A stretch of 64,000 nt of DNA from Reichenbachiella agariperforans (GTDB taxonomy: Bacteria > Bacteroidota > Bacteroidia > Cytophagales > Cyclobacteriaceae). The stretch covers positions 618,282-682,281 of the forward strand of contig NZ_FRAA01000002.1 of NCBI RefSeq assembly GCF_900142205.1, read 5' to 3'. Below the pieces are notes generated by a model. It had not been told where the DNA came from and did not search any database. It worked only from the letters and a program-made list of their open reading frames with translations. Shown piece after piece: positions 52,431 to 62,446 of the stretch (positions are counted from its first letter, which is position 1; every line of letters begins with the position of its first letter). Both the position numbers and the translations under genes were made by a program.

Positions 52431-52732
52431 CGATCAGTGACCTGATTCGATATGTTTTATATTTTAGAGCCTGCAATATATATGTCGTTACATCTATTTT
52501 GAAAGACTAGTTCTGGATAATCATTCCGGTTTTTACCTTCTCACAGATACTTCATTACTAAGTCCAATATTTCAGTAGAAACATCATATTTGGATGTTGG
52601 GCTTTATAACCTAATCTGACGATGATACTAGACTGGATATGTTTCTCTAGTCACGATTCGTACATAAAACGAGAACCCTATTGAATACCCTACCCAGGAT
52701 TTTAAATTTATTACTAGGATATAAAACGTGAT
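52431..52732. other. Non-coding stretch upstream of the ECF sigma gene
   Basis: AT-rich, with no open frame or repeat of note. It separates the candidate - strand RNA from the candidate promoter of the fecI-like gene. Confidence 0.4.
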
Positions 52733-52740
52733 TATATTTG
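52733..52740 (+). promoter_or_regulatory. Candidate -7 promoter element of the ECF sigma gene
   Basis: TATATTTG fits the Bacteroidota -7 consensus TAnnTTTG and lies 28 bases before the ATG at 52769. The -33 region has no clear TTG. Confidence 0.35.
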
Positions 52741-52768
52741 AACTTTGAATTATTGGATAAATCACGTT

Positions 52769-53296
52769 ATGAAGGACAAATCCGTCTGTGAAGAACAAGT
52801 GTTCATACACATACATCAGGAGCAATCTGTACCCTTACGCAATTTTCTATACTACAGATTCGGTAGTTTGGAAAAGGCACAAGACTGTGCACAAGAATCT
52901 TTTGTTCGGCTATGGGAAAACTGTAGTAAGGTGGCTTTTGAGAAGGCCAAGAGCTATTTGTTTACCATCGCCAACCGCATCTTTCTTGATGATGTAAGCC
53001 ATCAAAAGGTCGTGCTCAAGTTCGAAAAACATGAATCTATGTCCTCCATTCAGATGGAACATAACCCAGAGTATGTCTACCGCGAATCGGAGTTCAAGAG
53101 CCAGCTGGAGACAGCTGTGTCTTCGCTGCCTGACAAACAAAGGACAGTATTCCTCATGAGTCGCATTGACAAGATACCCAACAAGGAAATCGCCGAAACG
53201 CTTGATATTTCTATCAAGACCGTAGAAAAACACATGACCTCTGCTTTGAAATCACTCAAGGAGCAACTCGACGAACTAAAAGATTTTAAAATATAG
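52769..53296 (+). CDS. FecI-type ECF sigma factor
   Basis: A 175-residue sigma-70 factor of the ECF type. Region 2 is LRNFLYYRFGSLEKAQDCAQ followed by ESFVRLWENC, and region 4 SSLPDKQRTVFLMSRIDKIP, then NKEIAETLDISIKTVEKHMT. It is followed 48 bases later by a FecR-type anti-sigma gene and then a TonB-dependent receptor, the classic cell-surface signalling set. The start at ATG 52769 (MKDKSVCEEQ) is preferred to TTG 52745. Confidence 0.9.
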   Translation: MKDKSVCEEQVFIHIHQEQSVPLRNFLYYRFGSLEKAQDCAQESFVRLWENCSKVAFEKAKSYLFTIANRIFLDDVSHQKVVLKFEKHESMSSIQMEHNPEYVYRESEFKSQLETAVSSLPDKQRTVFLMSRIDKIPNKEIAETLDISIKTVEKHMTSALKSLKEQLDELKDFKI

Positions 53297-53344
53297 CGGT
53301 AGGGTATTCGCGCCACTTTCCGTTATAACCATAGAAGGAAAAAA

Positions 53345-54262
53345 ATGTCAACACACAACAACGATACGGACCCCCTGATCCAAGAATGGATGCAAGGCAA
53401 CTTGACAGATGATGATTTGGAACAGCGGATAGGCCGAGAGGAATTACGCAAGTACCAACAAATCCTCTCCGAAGTAGACCAATGGACGCCTAGTTTGTCG
53501 GACGAAGTATTTGATCCCAGAGAAATCTTGGACAGAAAATCTGCAAAGGTGGTGCCGATGATTAACTGGCGTACTATCTCAGTCGCAGCGTCGGTGGCAG
53601 TGATATTGACACTAGGGTTTTTGTTTTTCCGAGATACAGGTACTGAATATTATGCCGCCTATGGTGAGCAATTAGAGTTCGAATTACCCGATGGGTCAGA
53701 TGTGGTACTGGCAGCCAACTCTACGGTGAGATGGGAGGATGAGGATTGGTCTGGAGAGACGCGTCGCTTGGTTTTGGACGGAAAGGCTTTTTTTAAAGTG
53801 ATCCCTGGTAGCAAATTTAGCGTGATGACTGACCAAGGAAGTGTGGAGGTGCTCGGAACGGCATTTGATGTTAGCACTTTTGGTGTAGGCATGTGGGTCA
53901 ACTGCTACGAGGGTAGAGTACTGGCCAGAGATGTATCTAAGGCCAAGGCACAAATCATCAAAGCGGGGCAGTCATCGCTATTGGTGGATGGATCGTGGGA
54001 GCGTATCGTGCCGATCAAAGATGAATCTCCACTTTGGTTGGGCAAAAAACCGACATTTAAGAACACGCCTATTCTTCTCGTGATCAAAGAAATCGAGTCG
54101 CTATACCATGTGAAAGTGATCACCGGTGAGGTGGATATGAATAGGCGTTTTACAGGGTCTATTCCTACCGATGATTTGAGTCTAGCACTCAAAATTGTGT
54201 TCGGGACATTGGGTATTCAGTTTGAGATTGATGAAGATCAAGTCTTGTTATCACAAGACTAA
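53345..54262 (+). CDS. FecR-type anti-sigma regulator
   Basis: The 305-residue single-pass protein has a cytosolic N-terminal part (WMQGNLTDDDLEQRIGREE) and one membrane helix near residue 80 (AASVAVILTLGFLFF). The periplasmic FecR domain (EQLEFELPDGSDVVLAANST, VRWEDEDWSG, FSVMTDQGSVEVLGTAFDVS) is followed by the DUF4974-like C-terminal region (FTGSIPTDDLSLALKIVFG). It senses the receptor signal and releases or activates the FecI-type sigma factor. It is 15 bases before the receptor gene. Confidence 0.92.
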   Translation: MSTHNNDTDPLIQEWMQGNLTDDDLEQRIGREELRKYQQILSEVDQWTPSLSDEVFDPREILDRKSAKVVPMINWRTISVAASVAVILTLGFLFFRDTGTEYYAAYGEQLEFELPDGSDVVLAANSTVRWEDEDWSGETRRLVLDGKAFFKVIPGSKFSVMTDQGSVEVLGTAFDVSTFGVGMWVNCYEGRVLARDVSKAKAQIIKAGQSSLLVDGSWERIVPIKDESPLWLGKKPTFKNTPILLVIKEIESLYHVKVITGEVDMNRRFTGSIPTDDLSLALKIVFGTLGIQFEIDEDQVLLSQD

Positions 54263-54277
54263 TCATAAAACAGCAGC

Positions 54278-56872
54278 ATGTATAGGAGAGGAATTTGGGG
54301 AGTTCTATTGGGTGCCCTGATCTATTTTAATTCAGGGGCACAGACAGCCAAACAGCGTTTGGAGGAGATCATAGATCGCTACGAGTCGGATTTGGAGATT
54401 AAATTCTCGTATGACCCTGAACTCGTTTCCTTGGTGAGTAAGCAGTATGCATACCAAGAAGATTTAGAATCTTTTATTACGAAGGTCGAGCAGCAGTTGC
54501 CATTCGAGTTCGTGGCATTGGATTCAGGTTATTATGCCTTCCGACCTGTCACTTCTAGCTTTGTTTTGTATCCCTACGATTCAGTGGAGCAGGAGTCGAT
54601 AGCACCATCAGATGTCATGGTTTTGCTCAACGGAGAGCCTATTCCGGTATCCTACTTGCCCAACGGTGTGCGGTTTGAGTATAGACCGAATTTGTCAGAT
54701 TCTTTAATGCTATATGTTTTGGGATATGATAAAAAGGCGCTTTCAGTTGCTGGTTTGATCAACCAACGGGAACAACGCCTCAGTATGTTCTATGTGGCGG
54801 TAGAGTTAGATGGGTTGGTGATTCAGGACTACATCACGACAGGCATAGATGTGAATCCGTCATCGCAGCGTATTGCGATTGCTGTAGACGACCTGCCATT
54901 GCTGCCTGGCGAAACAGATGGAGATATCTTTGCCTCCATAGCCGCATTGCCTGGGGTAACCTCACCGGATAAACGTGCCGGTAATTTGTTTATACGAGGC
55001 AGTTTCACGGATCAGTCCTTATTCTTATTTGATGACATTCCGATATATCACCGTGGGCATTACTATGGTACGATTTCGCCATATAACCCTAAGGTCGTCT
55101 CTGAGGTAGAGGTCTATCGATCAGGTCTGCACCCTAGACTCGGGGATAGAGTAGGTGGGGCTGTGGTGATTCGGTCTGATGATGAGCTGCCCAATCAAGC
55201 GCATGCAGGACTAGGAGCGAATACCCTCTATGCAACAGCTTATGGTCGAGCAGAAGTGATTGAGAACAAATTAGGAATCAGCGTAGGGGCACGTCGGTCA
55301 TACCCTCGCGAGTTTCAGTCTCCAAAACTATATGCTATATCAAAATCGGTGTTTTCAGGTACTGGCGTAGTAGGAGCAGATGGAGAATTGGTCACGGATG
55401 TGGATGTCATTTTTGAGGATTATCACTCGAAACTTAACTATCAAATCAATGAAAAGAACAGCTTATCTACAGCACTAATTTATACAAATACAGATGTTTA
55501 TTATAAGAGTGATGGGACAGATGGCATTCGAAGGAATGCAGACGAAAACCAGTTTCAGAACTATGGCGTTAATTTTAAGTGGCGTAGAAAACTATCTAAC
55601 AAGTGGAAGCTAGAGCTGTCAACGACCTATTCGGACTATGCGTTTAAATACATCGTAGACCCTAATCAATCGGGGGACTCGACTTTTTATGCCAAAAATA
55701 CTTTGAAGGATTACCACGCACGGTATGAGATGAATCGAAAGTCAAGATTGTACAACCTTGATGTAGGCCTGGACTACAAATATCAAACCGTCGGTATAGA
55801 CTATGCAGACCTCACGAGGTTTACCCAAAAGCTGCTGAAAATCGATAAAACGGTGACGGCACATTCTGTCTCTCCATACGCTAATTTGGATTGGCATGCC
55901 TGGGAGCGGTGGTATGTACAGGTAGGAATGCGAGCGACCTACTACCAGCCGCTAGAGACTGTCTACTGGGAACCTCGATTGTTTGTCAACTATGATTTGA
56001 CCTCATCCCTAGTACTCAAAGGCTCTGTCGGTTGGTATCACCAGTACCTCAGCCAAATGAAGAACTTGGAATATGGAGGGGGCGGTTTTGACAATGAGCT
56101 ATGGGTATTGGCCGATGGAGATCAGGGATATACGATTACAGGGATTCAGTCTTCTGTAGGCGGTGTACTACATCAGAATGGATGGGTTGTAGATGTAGAA
56201 GGCTACTACAAACAGACCGACGGTGTATCAGTCTATCAAGATAGGCGCTTGGACTTTGGTATTACGCCTACTCAAGCAGGGCAAAGTATTGCTGGAATTG
56301 ATTTTTTGATCAAAAAGGCTGTAACCAATGACTTGACTATATGGGCATCCTATACCTATAGTCAGTCCAAGGTGGTAATGGATACAGCTCGTGAGATAGA
56401 GTATACCTCTAAGTATGTCCAACCGCATGTTGTCTATTTGGGTGGGGCTTATACACATGACCGTTGGAAGTTTTCTGGATCTTGGACTTGGTCCTCGGGT
56501 TTGTTTGCCAAATCCTTAGATATGGTTTATGCAGAAAATGTTTATTTCAACAATACTGGAAACCTACCCCCTCCTGGGTCTGGGTCTGGAGGAGCTGGAC
56601 AAGGTCAGAAGCCACCGCCACGTCCTCCCAATCCATTTGCAGATATAGAGGGGCGTTATGATCCGATGCACAGTTTGGACCTTTCGGCATCTTATCATAT
56701 ACCAAGGACACAAGAGCATCGATGGGCTGCTAGTTTTGGCTTGTCCCTCGTCAATGTTTACAATCAGGTCAACTTGATTGACAAAGTGTACAGAGGAGCT
56801 CCTCAACCATCATTTTTGGATCGTTATGCTATTGGCTTTGCACCTAACTTGATGGTGATGGTGGAGTGGTAG
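54278..56872 (+). CDS. TonB-dependent receptor with STN signalling domain
   Basis: An 864-residue outer-membrane receptor. After the signal peptide comes a secretin/TonB short N-terminal (STN) domain (FSYDPELVSLVSKQYAYQED) that contacts FecR. A plug domain follows (LPGVTSPDKRAGNLFIRGSF, LYLFDDIPIYHRGHYYG-type) and then a 22-strand barrel. Near the C-terminus is an unusual low-complexity loop, LPPPGSGSGGAGQGQKPPPR, rich in Pro and Gly. No TonB box was located with certainty, and the ligand (siderophore, haem, glycan or vitamin) cannot be told. The C-terminus ends in a tryptophan after VMVE. Confidence 0.9.
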   Translation: MYRRGIWGVLLGALIYFNSGAQTAKQRLEEIIDRYESDLEIKFSYDPELVSLVSKQYAYQEDLESFITKVEQQLPFEFVALDSGYYAFRPVTSSFVLYPYDSVEQESIAPSDVMVLLNGEPIPVSYLPNGVRFEYRPNLSDSLMLYVLGYDKKALSVAGLINQREQRLSMFYVAVELDGLVIQDYITTGIDVNPSSQRIAIAVDDLPLLPGETDGDIFASIAALPGVTSPDKRAGNLFIRGSFTDQSLFLFDDIPIYHRGHYYGTISPYNPKVVSEVEVYRSGLHPRLGDRVGGAVVIRSDDELPNQAHAGLGANTLYATAYGRAEVIENKLGISVGARRSYPREFQSPKLYAISKSVFSGTGVVGADGELVTDVDVIFEDYHSKLNYQINEKNSLSTALIYTNTDVYYKSDGTDGIRRNADENQFQNYGVNFKWRRKLSNKWKLELSTTYSDYAFKYIVDPNQSGDSTFYAKNTLKDYHARYEMNRKSRLYNLDVGLDYKYQTVGIDYADLTRFTQKLLKIDKTVTAHSVSPYANLDWHAWERWYVQVGMRATYYQPLETVYWEPRLFVNYDLTSSLVLKGSVGWYHQYLSQMKNLEYGGGGFDNELWVLADGDQGYTITGIQSSVGGVLHQNGWVVDVEGYYKQTDGVSVYQDRRLDFGITPTQAGQSIAGIDFLIKKAVTNDLTIWASYTYSQSKVVMDTAREIEYTSKYVQPHVVYLGGAYTHDRWKFSGSWTWSSGLFAKSLDMVYAENVYFNNTGNLPPPGSGSGGAGQGQKPPPRPPNPFADIEGRYDPMHSLDLSASYHIPRTQEHRWAASFGLSLVNVYNQVNLIDKVYRGAPQPSFLDRYAIGFAPNLMVMVEW

Positions 56873-56966
56873 CTCATTTTTTTTCAGTGGTGAGGTAGGG
56901 TTTGAACTACCTCTTCTCGTTTCATTATTGAGCCACACCTGGTGGCAAATACGAAACGAGAAAATT

Positions 56967-57602
56967 ATGAAAACAGTCATCTTAATAGCAGCAGCAGTAT
57001 TTGGTCTATCCTTTGGACTGATGGCAAATAGTGATCATGTTAATACCTTCACACTATGGCCGGATCAAGAAATCACAGTTTTAGAAACTAGTGTCCCACG
57101 AGAGGCTCTGTTTGAAATCCTACCAAAATCTATCTTGGACGGAAATCCTACGCCTACCGAGCAAGAATGGGTAGCACTAATTAAGAAATATACTGTCAGT
57201 CATACCACGATTATCCACATGGACGGAAGGGATGTTCCTTTTGGCGAATGTCAAGTAAGAATGATCGATGGTCAAGTAGACATCAGTTTGGAGTTGATAG
57301 AAAAGAATCTAAACGTTAATGACCTGATTATTTCTTTGAGTTTTATGAACGAAAGAGCAAACCAAAAGAATGTCATTTACTTATCAGAACAACAGCGTTC
57401 GTTCGAACTCAGTGCTGCTAACAATTATACACTTGTACCTGTGATACACCAAAGCGGAGCATACGACGTGGCGGGAATAGAACTATCAACATTGCTTTGG
57501 GTACTCATACCTGGTATAATGGTCATTCTATTGGTCACCGTAGGGTTCAGGTGGTACGAAGGGTATTTGGTCAAGGAACATAAGTTTAGCGGCCAATTCT
57601 AA
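56967..57602 (+). CDS. Single-pass membrane protein of unknown function
   Basis: About 211 residues from MKTVILIAAAVFGLSFGLMA, a signal peptide. The body (HVNTFTLWPDQEITVLETSV, IHMDGRDVPFGECQVRMIDG) is soluble, and near the C-terminus is one membrane helix (STLLWVLIPGIMVILLVTVG) with a short basic tail. No family was recognised. It follows the receptor gene by 94 bases and has its own terminator downstream, so it may be part of the fec-type operon and act in the same system, possibly as an envelope partner. This is speculative. Confidence 0.6.
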   Translation: MKTVILIAAAVFGLSFGLMANSDHVNTFTLWPDQEITVLETSVPREALFEILPKSILDGNPTPTEQEWVALIKKYTVSHTTIIHMDGRDVPFGECQVRMIDGQVDISLELIEKNLNVNDLIISLSFMNERANQKNVIYLSEQQRSFELSAANNYTLVPVIHQSGAYDVAGIELSTLLWVLIPGIMVILLVTVGFRWYEGYLVKEHKFSGQF

Positions 57603-57654
57603 GTAGTTAGGTAAGAAATTTACAATCATCATCACGCTTCAAACGTAGGTTACG

Positions 57655-57691
57655 CCTGATCATGCTTTCCATAGTAGGGTCAGGTTTTTTT
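57655..57691 (+). terminator. Terminator after the single-pass membrane protein gene
   Basis: Stem CCTGATC/GGTCAGG (57655-57661 with 57678-57684, one wobble pair), 16-base loop, then seven T. Confidence 0.6.
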
Positions 57692-57744
57692 GTGCCTTAT
57701 GGATTTTCGGGTATCGAATATTATGGCGTATTTTTATTCTCGAT

Positions 57745-58938
57745 ATGTATACAATGACTCTACTTCTCACCGCCTTAGCTACTGAGCTCAATATTATGCT
57801 GGGCGTATTTGGTTTAATTCTGATTTTGAGCCTGCTGCTCAAAAGGGCCAATCAACCCTACATTATAGCCTACATCCTGACTGGAATAGTCGTAGGTCCG
57901 TCTGGGACGCAGTTGGTGCCGGATACAGAGACTGCAGAGTTCATGGGTGAGTTGGGTTTGATTATCCTGATGTTTTTTATCGGGATGGAAATCTCCCTGC
58001 ATGATTTTGTGAAGAAGTGGCGTATTGCTGTGTTTGGGACTGGACTGCAGGTGTTTATTAGCGTGATGGCGATGATGACTGTTGGTTTTTTTCTCGGTTG
58101 GGATTTTAAACGCATGTTGCTTTTGGGCTTCATTATTTCCTTGAGCAGTTCGGCTGTGGTTATTCGCCTTTTGGAAGATAATAAAATATTCAAAACCAAG
58201 ATTGGGCAAAATGTGATTAGTATCCTCATCACTCAGGATATCTTGATCGTACCAATGATCATCGTGATGAGTTTGTTCGAGGCAGGGGGACTAGATATGG
58301 AAAAAATAGGCCTTCAATTAGTCGGAGGAATCCTCATCGCTGCTTTACTATTATATCTTTTTAAGCGAAGGACGGTGAGGTTGCCCTTTATCAAGCAGCT
58401 CAAAAATGATCAGGAGCTTCAGGTCTTTGCTGGTTTGATTGTCTGTTTTGGTATGGCACTGATTACTTCATTGTTTGGGTTGTCGGCGGGTCTGGGCGCA
58501 TTCGTCGCAGGTCTGCTTGTGCATGCTACGCCAGCCACGACATGGTTGCACGATAGTTTACGCTCGTTTCGTATTGTACTGGTCTCGGTGTTTTTTCTGT
58601 CCGTGGGTATGTTGATCGATACGAGCTTTATCCTCGAACATTGGCTGGCTATTGGCAGTTTGGTTTTGGCGGTCTATATCAGTAACATGCTGATCAATGC
58701 TTTTCTTTTGAAGTTATTGGGCAACAGTTGGCATGAAAGTTTGTATGGCGGTTCGTTGTTAGCACAGATTGGCGAGTTCAGTTTTGTATTAGCCTCTATC
58801 GGTCAGCAGGCCGATATAATAACGACGTTTAGTTATCAGATGACTGTGATCGTGATCTCAGTGACGATATTTATCAGTCCCATTACGGTGATGTTCGTTC
58901 GAAAGGTGCTTAACCTGGACGTATCCTTACTCCGGTAG
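57745..58938 (+). CDS. CPA2-family cation:proton antiporter
   Basis: The 397-residue protein has about twelve membrane helices with the CPA2 marks: LGVFGLILILSLLLKRANQP, IAYILTGIVVGPSGTQ, MGELGLIILMFFIGMEISLH and LGAFVAGLLVHATPA. Members such as KefB and NapA exchange K+ or Na+ for protons. The C-terminal RCK/TrkA domain found in many Kef proteins is absent; the protein ends shortly after the last helix (VMFVRKVLNLDVSLLR). It overlaps the convergent aspartoacylase-like gene by 12 bases. Confidence 0.86.
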   Translation: MYTMTLLLTALATELNIMLGVFGLILILSLLLKRANQPYIIAYILTGIVVGPSGTQLVPDTETAEFMGELGLIILMFFIGMEISLHDFVKKWRIAVFGTGLQVFISVMAMMTVGFFLGWDFKRMLLLGFIISLSSSAVVIRLLEDNKIFKTKIGQNVISILITQDILIVPMIIVMSLFEAGGLDMEKIGLQLVGGILIAALLLYLFKRRTVRLPFIKQLKNDQELQVFAGLIVCFGMALITSLFGLSAGLGAFVAGLLVHATPATTWLHDSLRSFRIVLVSVFFLSVGMLIDTSFILEHWLAIGSLVLAVYISNMLINAFLLKLLGNSWHESLYGGSLLAQIGEFSFVLASIGQQADIITTFSYQMTVIVISVTIFISPITVMFVRKVLNLDVSLLR

Positions 58939-59883
58939 TACGTTTTTAATCACACCGATATGCATGACTGCATCGCCTTGGTGGAGGATCGGGTTGTTGT
59001 TGAGCCCGATGACATATCCTGTGGCGCTAGATTTCACGGTGACTTTGAACTCTCCGAATGGGTCAGCAATGTACCCTACAACTTGATTTTTCTTCACCTT
59101 CTGTCCACTTTTCACCTCAGTGAGGAAAAGCCCTGAGGCCTTGGCGCGTATCCATGAGGAGGATTTGATGAATACGCTTTCGTATTCTTTTAGGGGAGCT
59201 TCTTTTTTATCTCGCATGCCCAAATGTGCTAAAAACCGAATGGTGCCTTTGACTCCTTGTTCGATGGCATACTGATCGAACCGTGACGATTCGCCTCCTT
59301 CATATACCAAAATCTTTTTGCCCATTTTGGCTGCTGCCCAGCGGAGTGATTTGGATCTAAAGGGAGAGTGCAGATTAAATGGTGCAGCGAATACTCCTGC
59401 TAACTCTGCATTTTTAGGATCTGACATCACACATCTGACCTGTGGGTAGTTGGTTCTATCTGCGCCTCCTGTATGAAAATCTAAACCATAGTCGATTTTC
59501 GGTATGATTTCTTTCATCAGAAAATAGGCTACCCTAGCTGCGAGTGATCCGTTCTTATTGCCAGGGAAAGACCGGTTGACATCTTTTCCATCGGGCACAT
59601 AGCGAGAGAAATGTATGAAACCGTATACGTTGATAATCGGGATACAAATCGTAGTGCCTTTGATTGGGAGATGTTGATCGTGCTCGATGAGTCGACGTAC
59701 GATTTCTATTCCGTTGATTTCGTCACCATGAAGTCCACCCATCAAGAGGACGGTCGGTCCATTCTCTAGCGCGCGTGATACCGTGATCGTAATCTCTATC
59801 GGCGAGTGCGAGGGCAGTCGCGCGATATTGACGATTACGTTTTTGGTTTCCCCGGGTAGTATTTCCTGATTATGGATTTGCAT
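58927..59883 (-). CDS. Succinylglutamate desuccinylase/aspartoacylase-family enzyme
   Basis: A 318-residue zinc carboxypeptidase-type hydrolase. GGLHGDEINGIEIVRRLIE supplies His and Glu ligands and GLDFHTGGADRTN the other histidine. The C-terminal beta domain (SGQKVKKNQVVGYIADPFGE) is lipoyl-like, as in AstE/AspA relatives. The enzyme probably removes an acyl or amino-acid group from a small molecule. It follows the RimK-like ligase and the retropepsin-like protein on the same strand, an order often seen in bacteria; a function in the same amino-acid ligation/cleavage pathway is inferred. Confidence 0.87.
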   Translation of the reverse strand: MQIHNQEILPGETKNVIVNIARLPSHSPIEITITVSRALENGPTVLLMGGLHGDEINGIEIVRRLIEHDQHLPIKGTTICIPIINVYGFIHFSRYVPDGKDVNRSFPGNKNGSLAARVAYFLMKEIIPKIDYGLDFHTGGADRTNYPQVRCVMSDPKNAELAGVFAAPFNLHSPFRSKSLRWAAAKMGKKILVYEGGESSRFDQYAIEQGVKGTIRFLAHLGMRDKKEAPLKEYESVFIKSSSWIRAKASGLFLTEVKSGQKVKKNQVVGYIADPFGEFKVTVKSSATGYVIGLNNNPILHQGDAVMHIGVIKNVLPE

Positions 59884-59903
59884 GGGTTGTTACCTCTCGA
59901 GGT

Positions 59904-60809
59904 TTAGGCGTTTTTCTTCTTGTTGACGCGCTTTTTACTCATCGAGTTTTCGATGTATTCAACTATTTTTTCGGCGACATCTATGCCCGTTGCTTTCTCG
60001 ATTCCTTCTAGCCCTGGAGAGGAGTTTACTTCTAGTACGAGTGGCCCATTTTTAGACTGTAGCATATCTACACCAGCGACTGCTAGTCCCATGCTTTTGG
60101 CAGCTTTAAGGGCAGTTGATTTTTCGGCACGGCTCAGTTTGATGACGTTGGCTTGTCCTCCGCGATGTAGATTAGACCTGAATTCTCCTTCTTTACCTTG
60201 GCGCTTCATTGCGCCGACCACTTCGCCGTTGACGATGAAGGCGCGGATGTCTGCTCCGCCTGCCTCTTCGATGAATTCCTGTAGGATGACACGGGTTTTC
60301 AGGCTTTCGAATGCCTCGATGACCGAAGTAGCTGCTTTGTTGGTTTCGGCCAGTACCACACCGAGACCTTGAGTCCCTTCGAGGAGCTTGATGACTACCG
60401 GTGCTTGACCGATGTGCTTGAGTACTTTGTTTTCTTTCTTGTTGAAGTTCGTGAAGGCAGTTTTGGGCATGCCGACTCCAGAGCTAGAGAGGATTTGTAA
60501 GCTGCGGAGTTTGTCTCGTGATCGTGTGATGGCAATAGAATCGACCACACAGAATACATTCATCATCTCGAATTGTCGTACGACAGCAGTACCGTAGAAT
60601 GTCACCGAGGCACCGATCCTCGGTATGATCGCGTCGATATCGTTGATTACTTCACCTTCATAATTTATATAAGGCCCTTTATTATCCATGATGATATCAC
60701 ACTTCATGTGATCCAGTACCACTGCTTGATGTCCACGCTTTTGGATAGCTTCTACTAGCCTACTGGTGGAGTATAGCTTAGGGTTTCGGGATAATACTGC
60801 AATTTTCAT
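59904..60809 (-). CDS. rimK: RimK-family alpha-L-glutamate ligase
   Basis: The 301-residue ATP-grasp enzyme shows [20 protein letters not shown] (the start of the central domain), [20 protein letters not shown] (ATP lid), [20 protein letters not shown] and [20 protein letters not shown] (metal site). In E. coli RimK adds glutamates to ribosomal protein S6; other members act on small molecules. It overlaps the retropepsin-like gene by four bases and precedes the aspartoacylase-like gene by 20 bases, so the three form one transcript. The substrate in this organism is open. Confidence 0.9.
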   Translation of the reverse strand: MKIAVLSRNPKLYSTSRLVEAIQKRGHQAVVLDHMKCDIIMDNKGPYINYEGEVINDIDAIIPRIGASVTFYGTAVVRQFEMMNVFCVVDSIAITRSRDKLRSLQILSSSGVGMPKTAFTNFNKKENKVLKHIGQAPVVIKLLEGTQGLGVVLAETNKAATSVIEAFESLKTRVILQEFIEEAGGADIRAFIVNGEVVGAMKRQGKEGEFRSNLHRGGQANVIKLSRAEKSTALKAAKSMGLAVAGVDMLQSKNGPLVLEVNSSPGLEGIEKATGIDVAEKIVEYIENSMSKKRVNKKKNA

Positions 60810-61240
60810 GATATGGGTTTCTTTTTAAAAGATAAGTTTTTTAGTTGTACATCTACCAGGTAGTTACCCGACAGAAAGGTGCGACCGAGCAAGATGGGGT
60901 TTCTCATGTTGCTGCGATCTGTGAGTGAAAATTCTATTTCGGTCGTTTCGCCAAAAAGGACAATCTCTGTCTTGATCAAGAACCGATGTTCAAGCTCACC
61001 GTTTGAGCTTTTAACAGATTTCTCACTGAATTTGCTCGTATAAAATACCTGACCTTCATAGTCAGGATGATCAGGGTCTAAGATTTGAAACGAAAGGGTG
61101 TCTACTCCGTTTCGCTTTTCGATTTTGGTATGATGGCAATGAAGTGCATTGCCATAGGCTCCAGTGTCTATTTTAGCATCGATCTCGAATAGTTGAAATT
61201 CAGGCAAGTCGATTTTGTCCTTTCGACCAATAGTTTTCAT
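60806..61240 (-). CDS. Retropepsin-like ATP-dependent zinc protease family protein (RimB-type)
   Basis: A 144-residue protein of the DUF785/RimB group. The active-site motif is [20 protein letters not shown], with Asp-Thr-Gly as in retroviral proteases, and [20 protein letters not shown] is the conserved second half. In gene clusters with RimK, these small proteases are thought to remove glutamate tails or regulate the ligase. Short, with no signal peptide. The gene starts the three-gene unit; a promoter should lie in the 168-base gap upstream. Confidence 0.85.
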   Translation of the reverse strand: MKTIGRKDKIDLPEFQLFEIDAKIDTGAYGNALHCHHTKIEKRNGVDTLSFQILDPDHPDYEGQVFYTSKFSEKSVKSSNGELEHRFLIKTEIVLFGETTEIEFSLTDRSNMRNPILLGRTFLSGNYLVDVQLKNLSFKKKPIS

Positions 61241-61408
61241 AAGAGTTTGTTCGTAATAATATTAAGGAAGGTCATACATCCTGCTGGTAAAACAAAGCAG
61301 GCGCGAATTTATATTCATGTCTGCCATAAATAATCACTTGTGCCCATCTTAATTTATCGATAAAGAGAACTTGAGGATGATGAGAGATAAATAATAGCCA
61401 GTTCGCGA

Positions 61409-62311
61409 CTATAGAACCGATTGGTCATTGTTGATGTTTTCGTCGAATGTCGAGACGAAATCCTTGAAGTGATCTTTGGTCATGTCATTGTTGCGCACGA
61501 CGATATAGAGTTTTCGCTGGAGGCCGTTTTGGCTGATTGGTTTAAAAATCAGGTCTTTGGGTAGGTCAAAAGATTTGAGACACCATTTGGGCACGCACAT
61601 CACGCCCATATTGGCATGGACCATCTCGATGGCGACCTCTGTCAGTGGGATGTCGGATATTTTGTTTGGGAGGACGTGGTTGGGTTTGAGGAAGTGCTCG
61701 TATACAGATACCGTCTCCAGTGGATAGGAATGTATCAGTAGGTGCAAGTCTGCAAAATCCTCTGCTTCTATATAAGATTTTTCGGCCAGGCGGTGTTCTT
61801 TGTGCATCAGCATCATCACTTCGTCCTGCATCACTTCTACACAGGACAAACTTTGGACAGAAGACGGAGAGGTCACGATCGCCAAGTCGATTTCCAAAGA
61901 TAGTAGCTTAGTAATGGGTTGATGGGTCGCATCGAATACGAGTTCGATATCAATGTTGGGATAGACCAAAGACATGTCCTGTAGAAACAGTGGAAACAAA
62001 CGATAAAACGAATAGCATTCGCAACTCACACGTACTTTTCCTCCTGTCTTTTGTTGGATTTTCTTGATGTGGGTGAGCTTTTCATCGATGGAGGTCAGCA
62101 CATTGGTGGCGAGTTGATAGAGTTCGGCCCCCTCTTCGGTTAGTTTCCATTCGTTTCGCTTTCGCGAAAAAATTTTGAATCCTAGACGTTCTTCGACCTC
62201 TTTGAGCTGATGACTGAGTGCAGATTGGGTCAAAAACAGCTTCTGTGATGAGTTAGCAATGTTGCCTTCATCAGCGATTGTTTTGATCAAACGTAGGTGT
62301 TTCAATTCCAT
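61409..62311 (-). CDS. LysR-family regulator, MetR-like
   Basis: A 300-residue LysR protein. The N-terminal HTH contains LIKTIADEGNIANSSQKLFL followed by TQSALSHQLKEVEERLGFKI. The binding domain opens VRVSCECYSFYRLFPLFLQD and contains MGVMCVPKWCLKSFDLP. The overall pattern resembles MetR, which responds to homocysteine, but no methionine gene is adjacent, so the target is unknown. It is divergent from the HPP-type gene with a 135-base gap, which is the expected operator region. Confidence 0.85.
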   Translation of the reverse strand: MELKHLRLIKTIADEGNIANSSQKLFLTQSALSHQLKEVEERLGFKIFSRKRNEWKLTEEGAELYQLATNVLTSIDEKLTHIKKIQQKTGGKVRVSCECYSFYRLFPLFLQDMSLVYPNIDIELVFDATHQPITKLLSLEIDLAIVTSPSSVQSLSCVEVMQDEVMMLMHKEHRLAEKSYIEAEDFADLHLLIHSYPLETVSVYEHFLKPNHVLPNKISDIPLTEVAIEMVHANMGVMCVPKWCLKSFDLPKDLIFKPISQNGLQRKLYIVVRNNDMTKDHFKDFVSTFDENINNDQSVL

Positions 62312-62446
62312 GGTCGCAAGTTACAGCAAAGCGGAGTTTTGTTGATTGAAAAAAATTAAGCTTCAAGTCAAATTTATCTCAATCAAGCCTCGGCGTTGAG
62401 GCATGCCAACTACGTAGTTTTGCGACTGCAAATAATCAATAAAGCA

